64,000 bases of DNA from JAEUQQ01 sp963697285 (GCA_963697285.1 CAVONI010000016.1:1-64000); one strand, 5' to 3'. Shown: positions 42,978-54,649, counted from the first letter of the stretch. Made by a program: numbers and translations. Notes: generated by a model not told the origin, from the letters alone.

Positions 42978-45914
42978 ATGGTCCCTGCCGCAGTACGACG
43001 TACGCTAGCGTTCTTCTCCTTTGCGCTCATCGCGCTGATTCCCCTCACTGCCCTCGCCCAGCAGACCGGTGCCGTGAACGGCAAGGTCACCGCGACCGAC
43101 GGATCGGTACTCCCCGGCGTCACCGTCGAAGCGACGGCGGCCGTGCTCCCCGCGGCCCGCGTCACGGTCACTGGCAGCGTCGGTGAGTATCGGCTTCCGG
43201 CGCTACCCCCGGGAGCGTACACGCTCACCTTCACGCTCGAGGGCATGGGCACGGTCACCAGGACGGTGGACGTGCAACTCGGGCAGGATACCAAGGTCGA
43301 CGTCACGCTGAGCGTCGGCGGCATCAGCGAGACGGTCGAGGTGACCGCGTCGACCTCGGTGGTCGAGCGCGACTCGGCCGCGATCAAGAGCTCGGTGTCG
43401 AACGAGCAGATCCAGTCGCTGCCCGTCGGGCAGCAGTATCGCGACCTCGTCAAGCTGATCCCCGGCGTGCAGTACACGCAGGACGGCGTTCGCGGCCCCA
43501 GCGCGGGCGGCAGCGGACAGGACAACGCCTACAGCTTCGACGGCGTGAACGTCACGTTGCCATTGTTCGGCACCTTGTCTGCAGAACCCTCGTCTCACGA
43601 CATCGCGCAGGTCACGACCCTCAAGGGCGGCGCCCGCGCCGTGGACTTCGAGCGGGCCGGAGGGTTCTCGATCGACTCGGTGAGCAAGTCGGGCACCAAC
43701 AAGTTTGCCGGGCAGCTCAGTTTCCAACTGCAGGACAGCAGCATGGTGGCCGAGCAGACCGAGGGTGCGACCTCGCGGTACGACCAGAATCGCAAGTGGT
43801 ACACAGTCAACGGCGGCGGCCCGGTCATCCCGAACCGGTTGTTCTTCTACGCGTCGTACTACCGGCCCGAAACCACGCGCGAGAACGCCTCGAACCTGTA
43901 CGGCGATCTGCCCGGCTACGAGAGCACGCGCAACGAGGGGTTCGGCAAGCTGACGTCATCGCCCACCAACTCCACGCTGTTCAACTTCAGCTATCGCTAC
44001 TCGCACCGGCTCGACAAGGGCGACACGTTCGGTCAGACAACGGCGCCTACTGCTGGCACCGGTGCAGAAGCGTGGCAGAAGATCCTCACGGCCGACGGCT
44101 CGTGGGTCATCAATCCCAAGAGCTTCGTGAGCTTCAAGTACACGTACTTCGCCAACCCGACGACGGGGCGTCCCGACTTCGAGGCTGACGTCGAACCGAG
44201 CACGGCGGTCGGGACGCGCCTCGACGTCGCCAACCTCGACAAGATCGGACGGTTCTCCGTGCCGACGCCGGTGGCAGGCCAGACGGCCTTCAACACGTTC
44301 GTCCAGCCCCTCATCGATCGCTACGGGTACGTGCTGAACGGGACGCCCACGGGCGGCGGCACCGTCGGCTACGGCCTCGAGTTCAACGACCAGGACTTCT
44401 ACCGCAACGCCGGCCAGATTTCCTACAACCTCACAGTCGGCACGACCGTCGCGCATGATCTGCACGTCGGCTATCAGCTCTACGAAGATTCCGAGGAACT
44501 GATCCGCACGTCGAACGGGTGGGGTGCGATCAGCGTGCCTGGCGGACGCCTGCCCGCGACCGGTCTTCCGGGGCTTCCGGCCTACTACCTGGCGACGTTC
44601 TACCAACAGGGCATCGGCAACATCCCGCCCATCGAGTCGAGCTACCGCTCGCAGAGCATCGAGTTCAACGACACGATCCGCTGGAACGACTTCACGTTCA
44701 ACGCGGGCCTGCTGATGAGTTACGACAAGCTCTACGGCCAGGGGCTGAAGGAAGACGAGTCAGCCGTGTCGGGCTTCGTGGTCGCACCAGGCAATCGGTA
44801 CGAGATGTACCAGGTACCCTTCAGCAAGACGCTCCAGCCGCGGTTAGGCGCTACGTGGGCGTACAACGGCAAGGATACGATCTACGCCAGTTACGCACGG
44901 TACGTCCCGGCGGCCAGCTCGCTGCCACGTGCTGCATCCTGGGCACGCAACCTCAGCGGAGCCAGCATCGACGCGTTCTTCGACCAGAACGGTGTGCTTT
45001 ACGGCTCACGCCAGAACCAGTCGCTGGGTGGCAAGCTGTTCGTCGAAGACATGACGCCGCGCACGATCGATGAGTTCATGGTCGGCACCGCGCGCCAGAT
45101 CAACCCGAACTGGTCGGGCCGGCTGTACGCGCGTTATCGCGAGGGCAGCCACTTCTGGGAAGACACGAACAACAACGCGCGCGTCGTGTTCGAGCCGCCG
45201 GCCGGAATCCCCCGCGAGCTCTACATCCCCGACCTGACAGCGAAGCTCGCGCAGATCGGCAGCGGATCGACCTACGTGATCGCCGAACTCGATGGCGCGT
45301 ACACGAAGTACTACGAGGTGAGCGTCGAGTCGGAGTGGCGTGCGAAGCGGGCGTTCGTCCGCGGGGCGTACACGTGGAGCAAGTACTACGGCAACTTCGA
45401 CCAGGACAACTCCTCGACCGGCGGTGGCAATGATGCCAACATCTTCATCGGGTCGTCGAACATCGCCGACGGCGCAGGCCGCCAGTTGTGGAACTTCAAG
45501 GACGGCACGCTGCGCGGCGATCGCCCGCACATGTTCAAGCTCTATGGCTTCTACCAGTTGCCGTGGAACGCGACGGCTGGTGCCTTCGGAATCGCACAAT
45601 CGGGCCAGCCATGGGAAATCCAGAGCTACGAGCCCTACATCGCGCTGACGACGAGCACGTCAGACACGAACCGCTTCGCCGAGAAGGCGGGGTCACGACG
45701 CACAGACGCGCACTACCAGCTGGATCTCAACTACACGCAGAACTTCAGGCTGATGCAGCGCCTCAACCTCCAGGTCATTGCCGACCTGTACAACGTCTTC
45801 GACAAGCAGACGCCGTACAACATCAATCCGGCCGTGCACAGTTCGACCTTCATGAAGCCACAGAGCTTCTACCGTCCCCGTCTCTTCCAGTTGGCGGCCA
45901 GGTTGCAGTTCTAG
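42978..45914 (+). CDS. TonB-dependent receptor with carboxypeptidase-regulatory-like domain
   Basis: An outer-membrane receptor of 978 residues. The ATG at 42978 follows a GGAGGT ribosome site at the right distance and opens a signal peptide (RRTLAFFSFALIALIPLTALAQQ). The regulatory-like domain (AVNGKVTATDGSVLPGVTVEAT ... AYTLTFTLEGMGTVTRTV) is followed by VGGISETVEVTAS, a plug with AYSFDGVNVTLPLFG and SVSKSGTNKFAGQLSFQ, and a long barrel ending RLFQLAARLQF. It is probably a single-gene transcript: a GC-rich palindrome and a terminator follow. There is no neighbouring enzyme that hints at the ligand. Confidence 0.87.
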   Translation: MVPAAVRRTLAFFSFALIALIPLTALAQQTGAVNGKVTATDGSVLPGVTVEATAAVLPAARVTVTGSVGEYRLPALPPGAYTLTFTLEGMGTVTRTVDVQLGQDTKVDVTLSVGGISETVEVTASTSVVERDSAAIKSSVSNEQIQSLPVGQQYRDLVKLIPGVQYTQDGVRGPSAGGSGQDNAYSFDGVNVTLPLFGTLSAEPSSHDIAQVTTLKGGARAVDFERAGGFSIDSVSKSGTNKFAGQLSFQLQDSSMVAEQTEGATSRYDQNRKWYTVNGGGPVIPNRLFFYASYYRPETTRENASNLYGDLPGYESTRNEGFGKLTSSPTNSTLFNFSYRYSHRLDKGDTFGQTTAPTAGTGAEAWQKILTADGSWVINPKSFVSFKYTYFANPTTGRPDFEADVEPSTAVGTRLDVANLDKIGRFSVPTPVAGQTAFNTFVQPLIDRYGYVLNGTPTGGGTVGYGLEFNDQDFYRNAGQISYNLTVGTTVAHDLHVGYQLYEDSEELIRTSNGWGAISVPGGRLPATGLPGLPAYYLATFYQQGIGNIPPIESSYRSQSIEFNDTIRWNDFTFNAGLLMSYDKLYGQGLKEDESAVSGFVVAPGNRYEMYQVPFSKTLQPRLGATWAYNGKDTIYASYARYVPAASSLPRAASWARNLSGASIDAFFDQNGVLYGSRQNQSLGGKLFVEDMTPRTIDEFMVGTARQINPNWSGRLYARYREGSHFWEDTNNNARVVFEPPAGIPRELYIPDLTAKLAQIGSGSTYVIAELDGAYTKYYEVSVESEWRAKRAFVRGAYTWSKYYGNFDQDNSSTGGGNDANIFIGSSNIADGAGRQLWNFKDGTLRGDRPHMFKLYGFYQLPWNATAGAFGIAQSGQPWEIQSYEPYIALTTSTSDTNRFAEKAGSRRTDAHYQLDLNYTQNFRLMQRLNLQVIADLYNVFDKQTPYNINPAVHSSTFMKPQSFYRPRLFQLAARLQF

Positions 45915-45941
45915 GCGAACGCACGGATCGGAAAGGTGTAG

Positions 45942-45962
45942 GGGCCGCACCCTGTGCGGCCC
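45942..45962. repeat. GC-rich palindromic repeat after the receptor gene
   Basis: GGGCCGCAC-CCT-GTGCGGCCC with the left flank AGGTGTA, 28 bases after the receptor's stop codon and just before an intrinsic terminator. Confidence 0.85.
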
Positions 45963-45999
45963 GTGCGCAACTCGACCGTCAGGTCAAGACACGACGACA

Positions 46000-46036
46000 G
46001 GGCCCGGAGGCTTCACGCCGCCGGGCCCTTTGTGTG
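46000..46036 (+). terminator. Rho-independent terminator after the 43-46 kb receptor gene
   Basis: GGGCCCGGAGGC pairs with GCCGCCGGGCCC with one bulge across a short loop, followed by the T/G-rich TTTGTGTGT. It also lies 43 bases beyond the end of the convergent Uma2 gene. Confidence 0.7.
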
Positions 46037-46078
46037 TACCGGCAACCGCGCGAATCAGCGGCGTCATGCAGTCGGCTG

Positions 46079-46648
46079 TTACAGGGGCGGCAAGATGTCG
46101 GCGACCCGCACTCGCCACCCCGGCACCGCGGGCTCTGCGTCGGCGAGATCGTCCTCGCCGAAGACGTGTGCCGTCTCCGGGGCGTCGGCTCGATACACTC
46201 GCGCGACGCGATCCCGCAGTGGGTCCACGTCCCAGACGACCAGCGTTCCAGCAGCAAAATAGTCGCTGCGCTTGCGGGCGAGCCGGTCCTCGGCGTCAGG
46301 CCCGAAGTCATCAGGGCTACGAACTTCGACGGCCAGGGTCGGCGGGCCGACGAGGAACCCTTCATCGGAGGGTGGCCCGACGTAGAACGCCACATCGGGT
46401 GCGAACAACCGACGGTTCGGCAGGTCGACGACGAACCCGGCGTTGTCGCCGTAGGCCCGACCGCCGTCCTGCCGTTGCACCCCGGCGTGCAGCCGGACCA
46501 GGATCTCGCGGACAACGTCGCTGTGGATGCCGCCCGCGGGGCTCATGCGCACGAGCCTCCCGTCCACGAGTTCGGCCTTGCCCTCGACCTTCCGCAGATC
46601 GTCGAGGGTCGCTGTCCACACCACCGGCGACACGGTCGCGTTCGACAC
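46079..46648 (-). CDS. Uma2 family (DUF820) putative restriction-endonuclease-fold protein
   Basis: A 189-residue protein of the Uma2 family, which has a PD-(D/E)xK nuclease fold. The GTG start at 46648 has an AGGAAGGAG ribosome site. Family motifs are LRKVEGKAELVDGRLVRMSP, LFAPDVAFY with the candidate metal ligand Asp85, TLAVEVRSPDD with Glu108-x-Arg110 in place of the E-x-K, and the RKRSDYFAAGTLVVWDVDP segment. Uma2 proteins are expanded in cyanobacteria and several soil phyla; their biological role is not established. The gene stands alone and its 5' side faces a 1-kb intergenic region of repeats. A second, frameshifted Uma2 gene at 55.4-55.9 kb also lies beside the same repeat type. Confidence 0.85.
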   Translation of the reverse strand: MSNATVSPVVWTATLDDLRKVEGKAELVDGRLVRMSPAGGIHSDVVREILVRLHAGVQRQDGGRAYGDNAGFVVDLPNRRLFAPDVAFYVGPPSDEGFLVGPPTLAVEVRSPDDFGPDAEDRLARKRSDYFAAGTLVVWDVDPLRDRVARVYRADAPETAHVFGEDDLADAEPAVPGWRVRVADILPPL

Positions 46649-46856
46649 GGGTTGACGCTCCTTCCTCGCTGACACGGGCACGGCCAGTCTAGCATCGTCG
46701 CCCGCGACGATGCGGACGCGGTGCCAACGACTCGAATCACCGTAACTGGCCGCGTTCTGACGATCCGTACGATGGGGGTGGCAGAGTGCGTTGCGTTGGC
46801 CCGTCTGCCGTAGTGCAGGAACTGCGATCACGCGACTGGAGCGGTCAGGGTTAGAG

Positions 46857-46913
46857 GTGTTCGGTGTTGGGTGTTGTGTTCGGTGTTGGGTGTTGTGTTC
46901 GGTGTTCGATGTT
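46857..46913. repeat. Three 19-nt tandem repeats
   Basis: Two exact copies of GTGTTCGGTGTTGGGTGTT (46857-46875, 46876-46894) and one variant (46895-46913) stand directly before the 163-bp array. The G/T-rich strand composition is unlike the surrounding DNA. Confidence 0.85.
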
Positions 46914-46922
46914 GGGTCTCGG

Positions 46923-47257
46923 GTGTCGCGTCGTCGGTAGGCCCCGATGCAGGGGCTCGCGCCGCCGGGCATTTGCTCCCGCGGTCGGGACCTGCATTCA
47001 CGCGGACGGTGTACACCCACGCCCGCGTTCCGCAAACGCCCGACGTCGTGTCGCCCGCGACGGGGCTGGAATGCCGATGGCACGTCACGCTGTCGGTGCG
47101 CCCCGGTGGGGCGAACGCCGTGGGCATGTGCTCCTGCGGGCGGGGCCTGCATTGCTGTGTCGGGCCGCACTGGGGTGCGGCCCGACGCGATCACGCCCGC
47201 GTTCCGCACGCGCCCGACGTCGTGTCGCCGTTCGGGGCGTGATGATCGTTGCCAACG
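46923..47257. repeat. Two-copy degenerate array of the 163-bp repeat
   Basis: Copy A (46923-47081) keeps the conserved inverted arms CGCCGGGCATTTGC and GCAAACGCCCGACG. Copy B (47082-47257) is more degraded and carries a complete GC-rich palindrome (47162-47183) in its middle in place of about 20 bases of the unit. No gene is visible between 46649 and 47719; the rest of that 1070-base stretch holds the 19-nt tandem and further palindrome copies. Confidence 0.8.
47162..47183. repeat. GC-rich palindrome nested in a 163-bp unit
   Basis: GGGCCGCAC-TGGG-GTGCGGCCC, in the opposite orientation to most copies (the loop is the complement of CCCA). Units at the other loci have ordinary sequence at this point, so this copy appears to have been inserted. 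Confidence 0.8.
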
Positions 47258-47322
47258 GTGTCGCGCTGACGGTGTCCGTCGGTCGGGCGGGGCGTCGACG
47301 TGTTCTCACCTGCCAGGTGTAG

Positions 47323-47344
47323 GGGCCGCACCCCTGTGCGGCCC
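47323..47344. repeat. GC-rich palindromic repeat downstream of the two-copy array
   Basis: GGGCCGCAC-CCCT-GTGCGGCCC with the CCAGGTGTA left flank, 66 bases past the array. Confidence 0.85.
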
Positions 47345-47643
47345 GGACGCCATGCGACTGACACATCGCGAGGGAGGCGGGCGGCGTCACCACGCCGGTG
47401 GGCGTCCGTGGACGCGACCATGCGCAGCAGGCGACGCATGCATCCGGAATCCGCATCGGAACGGCAGCTCACGCCGCGCACTGGTGCGGCGTACGGACAG
47501 TCCCGTGCAGATGCGGATTCCCGCCTGCGGAGCCCTGGTCGCGGGAACGGATGCCCACCGGCGCGACGCCGCGCAGTGCGAGGCCGCCTGCGGCGCAGGC
47601 CGTGTGGTGTTGGCAACTCCAGGAAATCGGTATCCGGGCCGCA

Positions 47644-47719
47644 CCTTCGCAGGCTCAGGGCAGGCAGGGGTGCGGCCCCTACACCTGGCCCTGCCAGGGC
47701 CCGTGCAGGGGCGCGGCCC
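47644..47719. repeat. Mixed degenerate repeats at the 3' end of the TPR/phosphatase-fold gene
   Basis: Read on the minus strand, the stop codon of the neighbouring gene runs straight into GGGCCGCGCCCCTGCACGGGCCC, then CCAGGTGTAGGGGCCGCACCCC, then a fragment (CCCTGAGCCTGCGAAGG) related to the repeat found inside recQ. Two repeat families therefore meet here. Confidence 0.7.
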
Positions 47720-49790
47720 CTACATGAACAGGCGTTCCCGGGCGATCAACTCGCGTGTCGTCGGGTTCGCGCCGCGCCTTGCGCGTTCGATGCGGGCAGC
47801 ACGGTCAGGCTCGTTCAGCAGCACGCTCACCTGGGCCCGCTTGAACAGGGCCATCGGGTACTCGGGGTGCGTCGGCTTCACCCGGTCGAGCGCTGTCCGC
47901 GCCTGGTCGAACTGGCGCGCAGAGAGGTACAGCACGCCGAGTTCGAGGTCGCGGCCGAAGGCGCTGCCTTGCTGCGCGCGTCCGCGCTCGAAGGCCTCGA
48001 TCGCGACCACTGTCTGGCCGGCCTGCATCGCCAGGTCGCCAAGATGGATGGACTCTGCCGCCGTCGCGGGCCGCAGCGCGTTGACCTTCTGTCGGAGGGC
48101 GATGGCCTCGGGCAGGTTGCCCTGGCGCTCGCGGATGCTCGCCAGTGCCTCGATAGCCGGCACGCGGTCTGGCATCTCGACGAGGATGCGCTCGAGCATC
48201 GGGACGGCACGCTGCCACTCTGCGCCACGCGCGTAGTGCAGGGCGAGATACACGCGCACATCCGGTGAATCCGGCGCAATCTGTGCAGCCTTCGTGAACA
48301 GCGCCACCGCCCTAGCATCCCGTCCAAGCGCCGAGTGCGCCGTCGCAAGCCGCAGCGTCGCATCGAGGTTGTAGGGATCGGTCGCGAGGATCCGTTCGAG
48401 CAAAGGAATCACCTGCGCATACTCGCCGCGCACGAACATGCCCGACGCGCGGTCGAGCACCTCGAACAGCGACACCATGTCGACAGGTCGCGGCGCGTCA
48501 CGGCGCACGACCGGTGACGCACCCGCGCTCACGTAGCCGAGGCTCGCGAGGTTCCGCCGCGCCTCTTCGCTGAGTTCCTGCGGCGCCGCCGCGTCTTTCG
48601 GCGACGGCACGGGATAGTCGTCGAGCGCCTTTCGCAGCGATCCCGGGATGTCGGACGACCTGGCCGAGGTCAGTCGCCTCGCGCGGATCGGCGATCACGT
48701 CGTACAACTCGGTGCGCCCTGCGAAGATCGCTTTCCGGCGTCCCTCGACGGCCATGATTTGCGGCTGCCAACCGTACTCGAGGAAGGGCTTCATCGCCTC
48801 GCCGAGCACGACGTCGGCATTGCCGGTGCCGCGCAGGCTCTGCTCGCGCCCGAGGCCGGCCAGGTCGAGCAGCGTGTGGAAGACGCGCCGGATGCTCACC
48901 GGCGCATCCTCTGCGCCTGGCGCCACGTCGGGCCCGACCAGGAGCAGCGGCACGTGCATGGTTGACTGGTAGACGAGATTCCCGTGCAGCGCTTCGCCGT
49001 GGTCGCCGAGGCCCTCGCCGTGATCGGCGACGACGATGATGGCGTGCGGGCCGGGCGTGCTCCGCTCGAATGCCTGCACGAGGCGGCCGAGCTGTTCGTC
49101 CATCGCCGCGACCTCGCCGTGGTAGGGAGATGCTGCGAACCGCGTGCGGAACGGCTCCGGCGGCGTGTAGGGCGCGTGCGGATCGAAGTAGTGCACCCAC
49201 GTGAACACGGGCTGCGCAGACGTCTGCTGCCACGACGCCAGCGCGCGATCGGTGGTCTCCTTCGCACTTCGCTCGACCGCGCCCTGCGCCAGTGCATCGT
49301 CGTACTGGTCGAAACCGCGCGCGAGGCCGAAGCGCCGCGCGAGCACGAACGCCGACACGTAGGCCGACGTGCCGTAGCCCGCCTGCTTCAGCCGCTCGGC
49401 GATCGTCGGATGCGGCGGCAGCGTGCGCGCGTTCTCGTGGACGCCGTGGCCTGCCGGATAGAGTCCCGTCAGGATCGACGCGTGCGCGGGGAGCGTCTCC
49501 GGGACGGTCGCGTACGCCTGCCGGAACCAGCGGCCGCGCGCCACAAGGGCGTTGAAGGCCGGCGTCTCGACGCCAGCGGCCTCCGGACCCATGGCGTCGG
49601 CCCGGGTCGTGTCCAGCGTCACGAGGAGGATGGACGGGCGCGATGCAGGCGCGACGGCTGGGGATGGCGTCGCCTCGTTCGACCGGCCGCACGCCATCGT
49701 CAACAGGCACAACGCGGCCATGACCGACACCGCGCACCCGCTGCGCGCACTCCTCGACCACGCCGCTCGACGACCCGTCCGGATGTTCAT
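47720..49790 (-). pseudogene. Sulfatase/alkaline-phosphatase-fold protein with TPR tail, +1 frameshift
   Basis: One gene in two frames. From the ATG at 49790 a lipoprotein-like signal (MAALCLLTMACGRSNE) leads into an alkaline-phosphatase-superfamily domain: ILLVTLDTTRADAMG, ETLPAHASILTGLYPAGHGV, WVHYFDPHAPYTPPEPF, VVADHGEGLGDHGEALHGN. The formylglycine motif C/S-x-P-x-R is replaced by T-L-P-A-H, so a true sulfatase activity is unlikely; Thr could act as nucleophile as in related phosphatases. After DLGQ the frame is lost; deleting one base at 48659-48660 restores SSDIPGSLRKALDDYPVPSP and a C-terminal half of TPR repeats (PLLERILATDPYNLDATLRLATAHSALG and others). The repaired protein is about 690 residues, a known architecture. 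The stop codon TAG is fused to a GC-rich repeat. Confidence 0.82.
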
Positions 49791-49843
49791 CGTCCTACGT
49801 CTAGAGTATCGGATGTCGCGGGAGTGCACGCCCGCCCCCACGA

Positions 49844-51178
49844 CTACTGCGCGCCTGCGACCGCGACCGGTGCCGGCGCCGCGGCCGTGGCCTCCTGGCG
49901 CTTGCCGAGCCACCAGCCGTTGATCACCCATACCACCGAGATCGGCACGGCCACCCACGCGATGCCGGCGACGCCGAGTCCCATCATCGTGAGCAGTCCA
50001 GACGACCACGCCCCAACCTGGTCGCCGAAACGGTACACCACCGTGTCGATGAAGTTCTTGGTCTTGTACTTGTCCTCACGCGGCACGGCGGTGAACAGCA
50101 CCTCGCGCGTCGGACGCGCGAATGCGAAGTTGCCTGCCCTACGCAGGACGATGAACCCGACCGCGATGGCGACGATGGGCCAGCTGCCGAGCAGCACGAA
50201 GCCGATGACCGTGATCGCGGGCACGATTGTGAGCGTGAGCGCGACGCCGAGACGCTTCATCACGCGCCCCGTCAGGAAGATCTGCGCCCCGATGGTCAGG
50301 ACGTTGACCAGCAGGTCGATCTTCGCAAAGAAGGCGGTGCGCGCCGCGCGGTTGGCGAACGTGCTGTCGACGATGCTGGCCTGCTGGAAGTAGAGGAACG
50401 TCGAGAGGATCGTGTAGAGCAGCATGTAGCCGCAGATGCCGAGCAGGTACGGCGACCGCAGCGCGTTGGTAAGGCCTGCGAAGACGCCGCCGCCGATGAT
50501 GGTCTCGGCTTCAATCTTGGCCGCCGTGTGCATGGCCGACGAGACGGCACCGAGCCGCTTGGCGCAGAACACGGCGAACTCGAGGAGCAGCGCCGCGGCC
50601 AGCAGCAACACGGGGACGCCGTATGTCTCGACAGTCGATGCCGTGAGCCCGGATCCCAGGATGCCGCCCACGGTTGCGGCCGCCGCGATGAACCCGAAGA
50701 GCCGCTTCGCCTGGTCGCTCGAGAACACGTCCACCATGAACGCCCAGAACACCGAGACAACGAAGAGGTTGAAGACCGAGGTCCAGATGAAGAAGATCCG
50801 CCCGACCCACACGTTTGCGTCGCCGGTCGTCGTCTTGAAGAGGACCAGGAAGACGAGCAGGTTCAGCGCGAAGAAGCGGTACGTGATGCCGATGAAGCGC
50901 GACCGCGGGAGCTTCGCCACGAGCGCGGCGAATGGCGGGTTCACGATCATCATCCCGATGAGGGTGCCCGTGAAGAGCCACGGGAGGTTGCTGACGCCAC
51001 CCGCGACACCGGCCTCGTCGCGCACGGGCCTGATCACGTAGTACGCGAAGAACACCGAGAACAGATACAGCCACGACCAGCCGAGCGTGCGAACTTCGTC
51101 TGGCTCGACGGGCAGCACCATCCGCAGGAGGCGATACAGCGGCGACTCGGTGGACGGTGTCGTGGTAGGGGCAGCCAT
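49844..51178 (-). CDS. Npt1/Npt2-type (AAA family) nucleotide transporter-like protein
   Basis: A 444-residue inner-membrane protein with about twelve hydrophobic segments and the ATP/ADP translocase (AAA) family pattern: LFSVFFAYYVIRPVRDEAGVAGG, FFIWTSVFNLFVVSVFWAFMVDVFSSDQAKRLFGFIAAAATVGGILGS and FARPTREVLFTAVPREDKYKTKNFIDTVVYRFGDQVGAW. Obligate intracellular bacteria use such carriers to exchange ATP, but the family also occurs in many free-living bacteria, where the substrate is mostly unknown. The N-terminal FAYYVIRPVRDE is the free-living subtype. It lies 53 bases upstream of the phosphatase-fold/TPR gene and may share its transcript. Confidence 0.8.
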   Translation of the reverse strand: MAAPTTTPSTESPLYRLLRMVLPVEPDEVRTLGWSWLYLFSVFFAYYVIRPVRDEAGVAGGVSNLPWLFTGTLIGMMIVNPPFAALVAKLPRSRFIGITYRFFALNLLVFLVLFKTTTGDANVWVGRIFFIWTSVFNLFVVSVFWAFMVDVFSSDQAKRLFGFIAAAATVGGILGSGLTASTVETYGVPVLLLAAALLLEFAVFCAKRLGAVSSAMHTAAKIEAETIIGGGVFAGLTNALRSPYLLGICGYMLLYTILSTFLYFQQASIVDSTFANRAARTAFFAKIDLLVNVLTIGAQIFLTGRVMKRLGVALTLTIVPAITVIGFVLLGSWPIVAIAVGFIVLRRAGNFAFARPTREVLFTAVPREDKYKTKNFIDTVVYRFGDQVGAWSSGLLTMMGLGVAGIAWVAVPISVVWVINGWWLGKRQEATAAAPAPVAVAGAQ

Positions 51179-51340
51179 GCGGACCTCGTGAATCGTGGGT
51201 GGGACGGCGACCGTGCGGAACCGCGCGATCGCCGTCGTGATCGTCGTGCTGCCGGCCGAGCCTCGGCGAAACTGCCACTGCGCCGGAACGACCGTGGTAA
51301 CCGAGACGCGGCCTGCGCTCCGAGCGCGCGGGTCTGATGA

Positions 51341-52258
51341 TCAGACGGCGGCGATGACCTGTTCCATCTTCGTGCGCATGGCGGCATTTGGCAGACGTCC
51401 CATCGCCGCACCGAAGTTGTCGGGCACGTACTTGGTGCGTGCCGTGCCGGGGATGACGCACGTCACCGCCGGGTGCGACACGATGTACTTCAGGAAGAAC
51501 TGCGCCCACGACGCGCAGTCGAATTCCTTGGCCCACTCGGGCAGCGGCTTGCCCTGGACGGCCTCGAAGACGCGCCCGCGGCCGAAGGGCAGGTTGACCA
51601 TGACGGCCATCCCACGCTCGGCGGCCAGCGGCAGGAGGCGCGCCTCGGCCTCGCGGTTGTCGATGGCGTAGTCGAACTGCACGAAGTCGAGCGTCTCGGC
51701 CTTCATGGTCGCTTCGAAGTCGGCGTACTGGCGCTCGTTCGACGTCGTGATGCCGACGTAGCGGATGCGGCCCTTCTGCTTCAGCTCGCGCAGCGTGGCG
51801 AGCTGCGTGGGCGTATCCTGCAGGTTGTGGACGGCGATGAGGTCGATCTTGTCGGTCTTCATCTTCGTGAACGACGCCTCGATCTGTGCCACGCCGGCTT
51901 CCTTGCCGGTGGAGCTCACCTTTGTCGCAAGGAACAGCTTTGGACGCGTGCCCGTGGCGGCCATGATGTCGCCGACGACCGTCTCGGCGGTCCCGTACGA
52001 CGGGGCGGAGTCGATGACCTTGCCGCCGAGCTTCGCGAACTCGCGGAACACCTGTTCCAGTTCGGTGCGCGTCGCAGCGTCGGGGTTGTCATAGCGCCGG
52101 GAGGTGCCGATCCCGACGACGGGGATGGCCTCGCCAGACGAGGGGATCTTCTTCGTGATGATGGTGCTCGACTGTCCGAGCACCCAGGAAGGCGTCAGGG
52201 CCAGCGACGCGCTCGCGACGAGCGCGCCCTGCAGAACTTCGCGTCGGGTGATATCCAT
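51341..52258 (-). CDS. Tat-exported aldo/keto reductase
   Basis: A 305-residue (alpha/beta)8-barrel oxidoreductase with a twin-arginine signal (MDITRREVLQGALVASASLAL), so it is exported folded, probably with bound NADP(H). Catalytic residues of the AKR family are visible: Asp and Tyr in VIDSAPSYGTAETVVG, Lys in LFLATKVSST and His in LIAVHNLQDTP. The cofactor segment near the end reads VTCVIPGTARTKYVPDNFGAAMG. Exported aldo/keto reductases with Tat signals are known in Acidobacteriota and Bacteroidota, often called oxidoreductases of unknown substrate. The gene is flanked by the transporter gene (160 bases away) and the S9 peptidase gene (87 bases away) on the same strand. Confidence 0.87.
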   Translation of the reverse strand: MDITRREVLQGALVASASLALTPSWVLGQSSTIITKKIPSSGEAIPVVGIGTSRRYDNPDAATRTELEQVFREFAKLGGKVIDSAPSYGTAETVVGDIMAATGTRPKLFLATKVSSTGKEAGVAQIEASFTKMKTDKIDLIAVHNLQDTPTQLATLRELKQKGRIRYVGITTSNERQYADFEATMKAETLDFVQFDYAIDNREAEARLLPLAAERGMAVMVNLPFGRGRVFEAVQGKPLPEWAKEFDCASWAQFFLKYIVSHPAVTCVIPGTARTKYVPDNFGAAMGRLPNAAMRTKMEQVIAAV

Positions 52259-52345
52259 GTCGTGGTCCTCAAAGGTCAGTTGGAAGGCGTTCGGTGAAGA
52301 TTACGACGGATTGGTCGGATCTGCTTATCCGCGAGCCCCTCCACG

Positions 52346-54649
<2,304 letters not shown>

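Noticed and set aside
46649..47719. tRNA or small RNA gene in the 1-kb gap
   Set aside because: No cloverleaf or T-loop signature was found; the stretch is made of degenerate repeats.
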